Shown here piece by piece: positions 57,650 to 64,000 of a stretch of 64,000 nucleotides of DNA. Numbering within the stretch: position 1 is the first letter of the stretch; each line of letters opens with the position of its first letter. Source of the DNA: VRUE01 sp963718775 (GTDB lineage: Bacteria > Actinomycetota > Thermoleophilia > Solirubrobacterales > 70-9); NCBI GenBank assembly GCA_963718775.1, contig OY970377.1, positions 2,604,001-2,668,000 of the forward strand, in the 5' to 3' direction. The notes under the pieces are model-generated. The model did not search any database and was not told the DNA's origin. It saw only the letters and a list, made by a program, of their open reading frames with translations. The translations under genes and the position numbers were made by a program.

Positions 57650-57722
57650 GCACCAGTGCCTTAATCGGTCAAAGGGCCGGCCTTAAAAGCCGGAGATCCG
57701 GGTTCGAGCCCCGGCTGGTGCA
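57650..57722 (+). tRNA. tRNA with anticodon UAA but class I variable loop
   Basis: A full 73-base cloverleaf. The acceptor stem GCACCAG / CTGGTGC has seven pairs. D stem CCTT/AAGG with loop AATCGGTCA (A14, G18-G19). Anticodon stem CCGGC/GCCGG with loop CTTAAAA, so U33 is followed by anticodon UAA at 57684-57686. Variable loop AGAT is four bases. T stem CCGGG/CCCGG with loop TTCGAGC. Discriminator A73, no encoded CCA. A15 and U48 can form the Levitt pair. UAA reads the leucine codon UUA, but bacterial leucine tRNAs have a long variable arm, which is absent. The gene ends at 57722, and the synthetase gene starts at 57729. Confidence 0.85.
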
Positions 57723-57728
57723 TTGCCC

Positions 57729-59423
57729 ATGGAACCGACACCAGCTATGGCCAAGAATCTCTTCGATCACCTCGATGAAGTCGCGGTAGGGGAGAAGGGC
57801 CAGCCGCTCTGGGCGGCGCGGGCGCCCTACGAGCCCAACGATCGCTACGACCTGATGCTGGTCCCGTGCGTGCGCGGCTGGCAGGACGATCCCGCTGCGC
57901 TGGCGGCGTTGGAGAAGATCGAAAGCGACCCCTGGGTGGAGACCGTGGATCGCGACGACCGCCAGGTCTGGCTGCGCCTCTCCAGCGCCTGGATCGAGCA
58001 GACCGGCACGGCGCTGGCAGCCGGCGAGGCGGGCGATGGCGCGCACGCCGACCTCGCCGCCGGGCAGACCTACGCGCTCAACTTCTGGGACGCCAACTCA
58101 ACCAAGGCGCTGCACATCGGCCACCTGCGCAACCTCGCCCTCGGCAACGCTCTCGGGGCGGCGCTGACCGAGGCGGGCGGCAAGGTCGAGCGGCGCAGCA
58201 TCATCTGCGACGTCGGTCGCAGCATGGGCGAGGCGATGGCCGGCGTCGTCAAGAGCGGCCGCCACACCCAGGCCTCGCTGGAGGACGGCGAGAAGAGCGA
58301 TCACTTCGTCGGCGCTTGCTACGCGGAGTACGTCAAGGAGGGCCCCTCGCTGACCGGGCGCGACGACAACCCGGCCAGCTCGCTGACCCGCGAGGTCGAC
58401 GTCCACCACGACAGCGCCGACGAGCTGCTGCAGAGCGTCCTCGACGGCGACCAGACGGCGATCGAGCTGTGGTCGAAGACGCGCGCCTGGGTGATCACCG
58501 GCCAGCGCAAGACGCTCGCCCGCCTCGGCATCTCCTTCGACCGCGTCTTCTTCGAGTCCGACTTCCTGCCCGAGGTCGCCGAGCTCTCCAATCTCGGCCT
58601 CGAGCACGGCATGCTCCAGCGCCGTCCCGACGGGGCGATCATCTACCTCACCGACCGCGAGGAGCTGGAGGAAATGCCGCTGCTGCGCGCCGACGGCCTG
58701 CCGACCCAGCACATGCGCGCGCTCGCCTACTGGATGGCCGCGCCCGGCCTCGAAGGGACGACCTCGATCCAGGTCTGCGGCCTGGAGTGGGTCGCCCACG
58801 TCAACTGCCGGCGCCAGCTGATGGACGAAATGATGGCCAAGGGCGCTGGGGCGGACATCAACCATCCCAAGCACGACCTCTTCCACGGCATGGTCTCGAA
58901 GCAGAACGAGTCGGTCTCCTCGAGCAAGAAGAACGCGCTGCTAATCGACGAGCTGGCCGAATGGATCGAGACGGCGATCGACGCGGAGCCGCAGCGGGCC
59001 GAGGTGCGCCAGGGCCACCCGGCCGCCGAACAGATCGTGCCCCAGGTCGCGCTCGGCTACTTCCTCATGCACACCAACACCAAACCGCTCGACTTCGAAC
59101 CGGAGAAGCTGTTGCGCGAAGAGCAGAGCCTTGGCTGGGACCTGGCGCGGGCGCGGGCGCACAACGGCACCGGCAACGGCTCGGCCGCTGCCGTCGAGCC
59201 CGTCGATGACCCCGACTACCGCTTCGCGGTCGTGCAGTCGGAGATGTACCGGCGCCACCTGCGCCAGGCGGTCGAGCGACTCGACGTCAGCCCGCTGGCG
59301 CGCTACGTCGCCCACCTCTCACGCTGGTACCTGGAGAGCGACCGCGAGCCGCATGTCCAGGAGGCGATTCAGGCCACGCTCGCGCAGGGCGCCCGTGGTC
59401 TGGGACTGGAGGAGGTCCGATGA
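57729..59423 (+). CDS. Divergent arginyl-tRNA synthetase paralogue
   Basis: 564 residues, intact. The class I signature is LNFWDANSTKALHIGHLRN (HIGH at 129-132), followed by ICDVGR as in ArgRS. The C-terminal part (RRHLRQAVERLDVSPLARYVAHLSRWYL) is a reduced DALR anticodon-binding domain. The ArgRS pocket block that usually reads GADHxGYxxR is CGLEWVAHVNCRR here, and the KMSK-region equivalent is ESVSSSKKNALLIDEL (394-409). The fold therefore stands, but the amino acid may not be arginine. Starts at ATG 57729 or 57747; neither has a ribosome site, because the tRNA occupies that position. Its stop overlaps the next ATG (ATGA). Confidence 0.8.
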   Translation: MEPTPAMAKNLFDHLDEVAVGEKGQPLWAARAPYEPNDRYDLMLVPCVRGWQDDPAALAALEKIESDPWVETVDRDDRQVWLRLSSAWIEQTGTALAAGEAGDGAHADLAAGQTYALNFWDANSTKALHIGHLRNLALGNALGAALTEAGGKVERRSIICDVGRSMGEAMAGVVKSGRHTQASLEDGEKSDHFVGACYAEYVKEGPSLTGRDDNPASSLTREVDVHHDSADELLQSVLDGDQTAIELWSKTRAWVITGQRKTLARLGISFDRVFFESDFLPEVAELSNLGLEHGMLQRRPDGAIIYLTDREELEEMPLLRADGLPTQHMRALAYWMAAPGLEGTTSIQVCGLEWVAHVNCRRQLMDEMMAKGAGADINHPKHDLFHGMVSKQNESVSSSKKNALLIDELAEWIETAIDAEPQRAEVRQGHPAAEQIVPQVALGYFLMHTNTKPLDFEPEKLLREEQSLGWDLARARAHNGTGNGSAAAVEPVDDPDYRFAVVQSEMYRRHLRQAVERLDVSPLARYVAHLSRWYLESDREPHVQEAIQATLAQGARGLGLEEVR

Positions 59424-61582
59424 GGACGCTGCTGATCGACAACCACGATTCCTACACCTACAACGTCTTCCACCTGCTCGCCGGGGTCACCGGCGAGGAG
59501 CCGATCGTGGTCGACAACGACGCCGTCTCCTGGCGCGCCCTCTCGCGCTGGGCCTTCGACGCGATCGTGCTCTCGCCGGGGCCGGGGTCGCCGCGCCGCT
59601 GGCATGACTTCTGCATCTGCGATGACGTCCTGCGCTACAGCGAGGTCCCGGTGCTGGGCATCTGCCTCGGCCACCAGGGCTTGGGCAACGTGCTCGAAGG
59701 CGACGTGCACAGCGCCCCGGAGGCGATGCACGGCCGCCTCAGCCGCATCTTCCACGAAGGCGAGGGGCTGTTCGAGGGCATCGACCAGGGCTTCCCGGTG
59801 GTCCGTTACCACTCGCTGGCGATCACCGGCATGGGCCCGGACGGCAACGTCTGCGCCTGGGCTGACGACGGCGTGGTGATGGGGATCGAACACCGGCGCC
59901 GGCCGATGTGGGGCGTGCAGTTCCACCCCGAGTCGATCGCCACCGAGCACGGCAAAAAGCTGGTCGAGAACTTCTACAGGCTGGCCGAGCAGCGCAAAGA
60001 GCCGGCGCAGCGGGCGACGAAGCCGGTGGCGAGGCCACCGCGGCGCAGGCAGGATGCGAAGGCGCCTGGGGAGACGGCGTCAGGCGGCGAGCTGCGCATG
60101 CGCACGATCCCCGGAGAGCCCTCGACCGAGGCTCTCTTCGAACGGCTCTTCGGCGACGAGGAGCACGCCTTTTGGCTCGACAGCGCCGACGCGCCGACCC
60201 GGCTGGCGCAGAGCTCCTACCTGGGCACCAGCGCCGGCGCCGACCGCTGCGTGCTCGAGTACGACGTCGATGCCGGCGCCGTCCGCGTGCACGGCGCCGA
60301 GACGACCGCGATCGAGCGTGGCTCGATCTTCGACGTGCTCGACCGCGAACTGGCGAAGCGCTCGATCGAGGCGCCCGCGGGCCCCGCGCCCGATCTGGTC
60401 GGCGGCTTCGTCGGCTACCTCGGCTACGAGCTCAAGGCCGACTGCGGCGCCATCAACGTGCACAGCTCTGACGTGCCCGACGCGGTGCTGATGTTGGCCA
60501 ACCGCCTGATCGCCGTCGACCACGTGCGCCACCGCACTCATCTGCTGGCGATCCCGGCCGGCGAGGGCGCTGCGGCAGAGCGCTGGCTCGACGAGGCCGA
60601 GGCGGTCGTCGAAGACGTCCTCGCCGATCCGCCCGCGGACGCCGCGCCCACCGATCCCGCCTTCGGCGAGCCGAGCGATTCCCACGTCAGCTTCCAGTGC
60701 GGCCGTGGCCGCGAGCAGTACCTCGCCGACATCGCCCGCTCGCAGGCCGAACTCGCCGCCGGCGAGTCCTACGAGGTCTGCCTCACCGACCAGATCTCGA
60801 CCAGCGCCAGTCCCGAGCCGTTCGACCTCTACCGCAACCTGCGCCGCCGCAACCCGGCTCCATTTGCCGCCTATCTGAAGCTGGGTGAGGTCGCCGTGGT
60901 CAGTTCCTCGCCGGAGCGCTTCCTCTCCGTCGATCGCGAGCGCCGGGTCGAGGCACGGCCGATCAAGGGGACGACCTCGCGCGCCGCCGACCCGGTCGAG
61001 GACGCGGCGCTGAAGGCCGAGCTGACCAGCGACGAAAAGACCTACGCCGAGCACCTGATGATCGTCGACCTGCTGCGCAACGACCTCGGCATCGTCTGCG
61101 AGGTCGGCAGCGTCGCCGTTCCCGAGCTGATGGTCGTCGAGGACTACGCGACCGTGCACCAGCTGATCTCGACCGTCGAGGGCCGCCTGCCGGCCCAGCG
61201 CAGCGCCGTCGAATGCGCCCGCGCCTGCTTCCCCGGCGGCTCGATGACCGGGGCGCCGAAGCAGCGCACGATGGAGATCATCGACGAGCTCGAGGACGAG
61301 GCGCGCGGCGTCTACTCGGGCGCGATCGGCTACTTCGGCCTCGACGACACGGCCGACCTCAGCATCGTCATCCGCACGATCGTGCTGCGGCCGGGTCGGA
61401 CGACGATCGGCGCCGGCGGGGCGATCGTCATGCAATCCGACCTCGAGGACGAGTTCGACGAGATCCTGCTCAAGGCGCGGGCGCCGATGGCGGCGATCGC
61501 CCGCACCGTGACCGGCAGCGACTCGCCGGACGCATGGAGCGTTGAGCTGGAGCCGGCACGGACCGCTGCGGAGGCCGCCTGA
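59420..61582 (+). CDS. Fused aminodeoxychorismate synthase (PabA-PabB type)
   Basis: 720 residues. Residues 1-190 are a glutamine amidotransferase: IDNHDSYTYNVF, catalytic Cys82 in LGICLGHQG, His169 and Glu171 in VQFHPESI. A linker of about 35 residues leads to the chorismate-binding domain with ARPIKGTTSR; Lys516 is the nucleophile that marks 4-amino-4-deoxychorismate synthases, where anthranilate synthases have Ala. LLRNDLG, GGSMTGAPKQRTMEII and YSGAIGYF complete the site. Product: 4-amino-4-deoxychorismate, used for folate pABA or for 4-aminophenylalanine compounds. The gene overlaps both neighbours (ATGA and TGATG). Confidence 0.85.
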   Translation: MRTLLIDNHDSYTYNVFHLLAGVTGEEPIVVDNDAVSWRALSRWAFDAIVLSPGPGSPRRWHDFCICDDVLRYSEVPVLGICLGHQGLGNVLEGDVHSAPEAMHGRLSRIFHEGEGLFEGIDQGFPVVRYHSLAITGMGPDGNVCAWADDGVVMGIEHRRRPMWGVQFHPESIATEHGKKLVENFYRLAEQRKEPAQRATKPVARPPRRRQDAKAPGETASGGELRMRTIPGEPSTEALFERLFGDEEHAFWLDSADAPTRLAQSSYLGTSAGADRCVLEYDVDAGAVRVHGAETTAIERGSIFDVLDRELAKRSIEAPAGPAPDLVGGFVGYLGYELKADCGAINVHSSDVPDAVLMLANRLIAVDHVRHRTHLLAIPAGEGAAAERWLDEAEAVVEDVLADPPADAAPTDPAFGEPSDSHVSFQCGRGREQYLADIARSQAELAAGESYEVCLTDQISTSASPEPFDLYRNLRRRNPAPFAAYLKLGEVAVVSSSPERFLSVDRERRVEARPIKGTTSRAADPVEDAALKAELTSDEKTYAEHLMIVDLLRNDLGIVCEVGSVAVPELMVVEDYATVHQLISTVEGRLPAQRSAVECARACFPGGSMTGAPKQRTMEIIDELEDEARGVYSGAIGYFGLDDTADLSIVIRTIVLRPGRTTIGAGGAIVMQSDLEDEFDEILLKARAPMAAIARTVTGSDSPDAWSVELEPARTAAEAA

Positions 61583-62115
61583 TGGAGGGAACCCGGCTGA
61601 GTTCGCCTTTTTCGGCGCATAGCGCGGATAAAGGCAAAGTCAGCGAGGGGGGTGGCTGGCGGGTGCGCGAGGCGACGAGCGATGACGCGCCGGCGGTCGC
61701 TGCGGCGGTGGCGGAGCTGCTGGTCGAGCTGAGCGGCGGCGGGCCGCCGCCGGTGGAGCTCGAGGAGGCGACGAAGGCGCTTGCGGGGAGCAGGGAGACA
61801 GGGACGCTGCTGGTGGCGGAGGCAGGGGGCGAGGACGGCATCGTGGGGGTCCTCGCCGCCAGCTGGCAGCACGCGATCCACGTCCCCGGCCGCTACGGGA
61901 CGATCCAGGATCTCTGGGTCCACCCCGAGTGGCGCAGCCGCGCGATCGGACGTGACCTGATCGAGGCCTTCCTCGAGATCGCCCGCGAGGAGGGGGCAAG
62001 CAGGATCGAGGTCGGGCTGCCGCGCGAGAGCTTCGCCCGGATCGGCGCGACCGAGGCCTTCTATCGCGGCAACGGCTTCGAGCACCTCGGCCCGCGCATG
62101 CGGAGGAAGCTGTGA
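61582..62115 (+). CDS. GNAT-family acyltransferase
   Basis: ATG 61582 overlaps the ADC synthase stop and gives 177 residues; GTG 61663 with GAGGGGGG ahead is an alternative that removes 27 non-conserved residues. The GNAT core is VREATSDDAPAVAAAVAELL, TIQDLWVHPEWRSRAIGRDLIEAFL (acetyl-CoA loop R-x-x-A-I-G) and AFYRGNGFEHLG. It transfers an acetyl or other acyl group to an amine. In this operon the amine may be a pathway intermediate; some GNAT-fold enzymes use aminoacyl-tRNA, but nothing here proves that. Confidence 0.75.
   Translation: MEGTRLSSPFSAHSADKGKVSEGGGWRVREATSDDAPAVAAAVAELLVELSGGGPPPVELEEATKALAGSRETGTLLVAEAGGEDGIVGVLAASWQHAIHVPGRYGTIQDLWVHPEWRSRAIGRDLIEAFLEIAREEGASRIEVGLPRESFARIGATEAFYRGNGFEHLGPRMRRKL
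61605..61635 (+). repeat. Hairpin with nested stem, type 1 copy
   Basis: GCCTTT (61605-61610) pairs with AAAGGC (61630-61635). The 19-base loop holds an inner stem GCGC-ATA-GCGC. The element at 63141-63189 has the same plan: a GCCTT/AAGGC closing stem, a 19-base loop starting TT and ending AT, and an inner four-pair stem with a three-base loop. It lies in the extra N-terminal codons of the GNAT gene, or ahead of it if GTG 61663 is the start. Confidence 0.5.
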
Positions 62116-62141
62116 TCGCAGCGAGGGTTGACGCAACCGAT

Positions 62142-62167
62142 ATTGACCACACTCAGGGTGGGTCAAT
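62142..62167. promoter_or_regulatory. Dyad between the GNAT and amidohydrolase genes
   Basis: ATTGACC (62142-62148) and GGTCAAT (62161-62167) are perfect inverted arms; CAC/GTG extends the stem after a one-base bulge. It sits 18 bases before the ATG of the amidohydrolase, in a 70-base gap. An operator and an RNA hairpin are both possible. Confidence 0.4.
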
Positions 62168-62185
62168 GTCGGATGGGGTTGCACG

Positions 62186-63139
62186 ATGAGCGAGCTGCTG
62201 CTGGTCGAACAGCGGGCCGGTAGCGGCGATGGCGCCCACTGGATCCTCGAAGGCGGTCGCATCCTTCCCGGCGCCGACGACAACCGCCGCATCGACGAGC
62301 TGCGCCGCGGGCTGCTGCGCCACGCCGGCGTCCGTGCCGCCGACGCCGACGCCGACAGCGAAGACGTCGAGCAGACGCTCAGCGTCCTGCACGAGCCCGA
62401 CTATCTCGAGGCCCTGGGCGAGGTGACCGAGGAGCCGGTCGTGATGCCGGAGCTGACCCCACCCGGCCTGCCGCCCGACATCCCGGTCTGCTCCGGCCTG
62501 GTCGACGCCGCTCGCGAGGGGGTGCGCACCGCGGTGACGGCGGCGGAACGGCTCGCCGCCGGCGCCCACTTCACCTACGCGCTCTGCCGCCCGCCCGGCC
62601 ATCACGCCGGCCCGGCCTGGTTCGCGGGCTACTGCTACCTCAACACCGCCGCCGCGGCGGTGCAGACGCTGCGTCAGTCCGAGGTGCGGCCAATCGGCAT
62701 CCTCGACATCGACCTGCACTACCCGAACGGCACGGCGGCGATCGTCGAGGCGATGAGCGACGCCAGCCTGCACTCGTTGCACGCCTCGCCGGTGACCAAC
62801 GTCGCCGCCGGCACGGTGGCGCCGAGCAGCGAGCGCGAAGTGGTAGTCGAGTTCGCCGGCAGCCCCGACGCGACGACCTACCTCGACGCCGTCGCCGTCT
62901 CGATCGAGGCGCTGTCGCAGTCCTCCCAGGCCCTCGTCGTCTCGCTTGGCTACGACATCGTCGCCGGCGATCCGCACGGCTCCTGGGGCTTTGCGCCGGA
63001 GATCTTCGCCGAGATCGGCAGCCTGCTCGCCGCCTCCGGCCTGCCCGTCTGCGTGATCCAAGAGGGCGGCTACGCATTGGACTCCCTAGCCGCCTGCAGC
63101 GAGGCCTTCGTCACCGGCCTCCTCGAGGGTGCGCGATGA
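62186..63139 (+). CDS. HDAC-type amidohydrolase (acetylpolyamine amidohydrolase-like)
   Basis: 317 residues, intact. All zinc-site parts of the histone-deacetylase fold are there: the His pair 139-140 in CRPPGHHAGPAWFAGYCYLN, Asp176 and His178 in GILDIDLHYPNGT, and Asp257 in SLGYDIVAGDPHG, plus QEGGYALDSL. The aromatic lid and the final Tyr position are also kept. The enzyme removes an acyl group from an amine or hydrolyses a related amide. Next to a GNAT gene it could release an acetyl-protected product. Confidence 0.8.
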   Translation: MSELLLVEQRAGSGDGAHWILEGGRILPGADDNRRIDELRRGLLRHAGVRAADADADSEDVEQTLSVLHEPDYLEALGEVTEEPVVMPELTPPGLPPDIPVCSGLVDAAREGVRTAVTAAERLAAGAHFTYALCRPPGHHAGPAWFAGYCYLNTAAAAVQTLRQSEVRPIGILDIDLHYPNGTAAIVEAMSDASLHSLHASPVTNVAAGTVAPSSEREVVVEFAGSPDATTYLDAVAVSIEALSQSSQALVVSLGYDIVAGDPHGSWGFAPEIFAEIGSLLAASGLPVCVIQEGGYALDSLAACSEAFVTGLLEGAR

Positions 63140-63140
63140 G

Positions 63141-63189
63141 CTTCCGGTGCGCCTTTTGCACTCAGTGCGTCCATAAGGCGCACCGGAAG
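63141..63189 (+). repeat. Fifteen-base-pair perfect hairpin with nested stem
   Basis: CTTCCGGTGCGCCTT (63141-63155) pairs perfectly with AAGGCGCACCGGAAG (63175-63189). The 19-base loop contains GCAC-TCA-GTGC. It fills the gap between the amidohydrolase stop (63139) and the GTG of the chorismate mutase (63198), so it would sit just ahead of that ribosome site. It resembles the element at 61605-61635. Confidence 0.7.
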
Positions 63190-63197
63190 GTACTGCC

Positions 63198-63509
63198 GTG
63201 AGCGACGACGGGCTCGGGGGGTTTCGCGACCGGCTCGACCCGATTGACGAGGAGATCGCCCGCTTGCTCGGCGAGCGTTTCGAGATCTGCCGTGAAGTGG
63301 CCCGCTACAAGAGCGAGCGCGGCATCGCGATGATGCAGCCCGAGCGGGTCGCCGAGGTGCGGGCGCGCTACCTCGCCCGCGGCGCCGACGCCGGCCTGCC
63401 GGCCGACTTCACCGCCGAGCTCTTCGAGTTGCTGATCGGCGCCACCTGCAAGCTGGAGGACGAGCTGATCGAGGCGATGACGACGACGGCGGAGGCGGGC
63501 GAGGCATGA
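63198..63509 (+). CDS. AroQ-type chorismate mutase (possible aminodeoxychorismate mutase)
   Basis: 103 residues from GTG 63198. The three-helix AroQ pattern is RDRLDPIDEEIARLLGERFEICREVARYK with Arg12, Arg27 and Lys38, then PERVAEVRARYL with Arg50. In primary metabolism it makes prephenate. In PapB/CmlD-type pathways the same fold converts 4-amino-4-deoxychorismate to 4-amino-4-deoxyprephenate. Two genes upstream lies an ADC synthase-containing gene set, which favours the latter. The stop overlaps the next ATG (ATGA). Confidence 0.75.
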   Translation: MSDDGLGGFRDRLDPIDEEIARLLGERFEICREVARYKSERGIAMMQPERVAEVRARYLARGADAGLPADFTAELFELLIGATCKLEDELIEAMTTTAEAGEA

Positions 63510-64000
63510 GCGCGAAGCTGCCGCCCGGCCCCCGCACGCCAAGCTTTCTGCAATCGGTTCGCTGGTCGCGCGAGCCGCTGCCTTTCCTGGAGCAGTGCCG
63601 GGCGCGTTACGGCGAGACCTTCACGCTGCGTCTGCGCCACCTCGGCACCTGGGTCCTGCTCGCCGATCCCGAGGACGTCAAACGGGTCTTCTCCGCCGAC
63701 ACCGACGATCTCGGCGTCGGGGTGCCGAACCTGGCCCTGAGGCCGGTGCTCGGAGCGCACTCGGTGATGCTGAGCGAGGAGCCCGAGCACATGGCCCGTC
63801 GCAAGCTGATGCTGCCCCGCTTCCATGGCGAGCGCATGCGGGAGGACGCCGAGGTGATGACCGAGCTGGCCCATCGGGAAGTGCGCGCCTGGCCGGTCGA
63901 CGAGCCGTTCCAGCTCTGGCCCCGCATGCAGGCGCTCACGCAAGAGGTGGTGATGCGAGCCGTCTTCGGCGACGACGAAGGCCGCCTGGATCGGCTGCGG
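63506..64000 (+). CDS. Cytochrome P450, N-terminal part, runs off the window
   Basis: 165 residues are visible from ATG 63506: LPPGPRTPSFLQSV, RYGETFTLRLRHLGTWVLLADPEDVKRVFSADTDDLGVG, MLSEEPEHMARRKLMLPRFHGERM and LTQEVVMRAVFG. These are the N-terminal strands and helices A-E of a bacterial class I P450; the heme loop lies beyond the right edge. It overlaps the mutase stop, so it belongs to the operon. It probably oxidises a pathway intermediate. Confidence 0.8.
   Translation, partial: MSAKLPPGPRTPSFLQSVRWSREPLPFLEQCRARYGETFTLRLRHLGTWVLLADPEDVKRVFSADTDDLGVGVPNLALRPVLGAHSVMLSEEPEHMARRKLMLPRFHGERMREDAEVMTELAHREVRAWPVDEPFQLWPRMQALTQEVVMRAVFGDDEGRLDRLR

Noticed and set aside
57650..57722. Reading the tRNA as an ordinary leucine tRNA (bldA type)
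   Set aside because: Leucine tRNAs of bacteria have a long variable arm; this one has four bases there, and every stem closes well without one.
57723..57728. TTG at 57723 as the synthetase start
   Set aside because: It directly touches the tRNA discriminator base and has no ribosome site; ATG 57729 or 57747 is more likely.
59420..61582. Anthranilate synthase (TrpE-TrpG) for the chorismate enzyme
   Set aside because: The PIKGT motif has the lysine of ADC synthases; anthranilate synthases have PIAGT.

Overview
This is high-GC actinobacterial DNA, most likely from a member of the Thermoleophilia (Solirubrobacterales and relatives). That placement rests on protein style and is an inference. The signs are several large secreted proteins with signal peptides, beta-rich repeats and basic Cys/Lys tails; SipW/TasA-like fibre proteins ending in NQDACQGA; propeller proteins with repeated SPDG-NVYV blades; a broken RHS locus; and NAD-dependent formate dehydrogenase. 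Many genes between about 2 and 33 kb carry single-base frameshifts. Genes between 34 and 64 kb are almost all intact. The uneven spread and the excess of one-base insertions look like sequence error in poorly covered stretches, not biology. Broken genes are therefore annotated as single genes with the break points stated.

Layout. 0.07-3.2 kb: three reverse-strand genes for secreted TasA-like and Ig-like surface proteins. 3.3-8.9 kb: an acylphosphatase fused to a LigD-type 3'-phosphoesterase, a cytochrome P450, a VOC protein, an alkyl-DNA methyltransferase, a membrane protein, DUF488 and an SDR. 9.0-13.4 kb: SUMF1-like protein, beta-propeller and sulfatase. 13.4-19.0 kb: NAD(P)-binding protein, SRPBCC, thioesterase, metallo-beta-lactamase fold protein, a lineage-specific secreted protein and a Baeyer-Villiger-type monooxygenase. 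19.0-19.9 kb: a RelA/SpoT-domain gene overlapping a small partner, with the look of a toxin-antitoxin pair. 20.0-25.6 kb: a TetR-controlled fatty-acid beta-oxidation set (thiolase, FadB/J, acyl-CoA dehydrogenase). 25.7-33.5 kb: small membrane protein, DUF5996, cyclic-nucleotide-domain/thioredoxin-reductase fusion, NhaA-DsbA fusion, TraR/DksA-like protein, Lon and HxlR. 33.5-34.1 kb: a Cap15-like two-TM beta-barrel protein without a cyclase. 34.2-39.4 kb: RsbW-like kinase with a SigB-type promoter, YihY, BASS transporter, lipoprotein, epimerase and formate dehydrogenase. 39.4-42.9 kb: a LexA-box-controlled small gene and a deleted RHS locus. 43-57.5 kb: class III alcohol dehydrogenase, SET protein, large secreted proteins, MMPL transporter with TetR, a PEP-mutase-like enzyme and several small hypotheticals.

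The most interesting part is the right end, 57.6-64.0 kb. A tRNA gene with anticodon UAA but a short, class I variable loop stops immediately before the start of a divergent arginyl-tRNA synthetase paralogue. That gene runs by overlaps and short gaps into a fused aminodeoxychorismate synthase (PabA-PabB with the PIKGT lysine), a GNAT acetyltransferase, an HDAC-type amidohydrolase, an AroQ-type chorismate mutase and a cytochrome P450 that leaves the window. All are on one strand and look like one operon. ADC synthase plus a chorismate mutase are the first two steps toward 4-aminophenylalanine-type precursors. A GNAT with a deacetylase suggests N-acetyl protection and release. A private tRNA/synthetase pair suggests a tRNA-dependent step. 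I infer a biosynthetic cluster of a kind I do not recognise. The individual families are well supported; the pathway is inference. Structured hairpins sit between genes of this operon, two of them sharing the same design.
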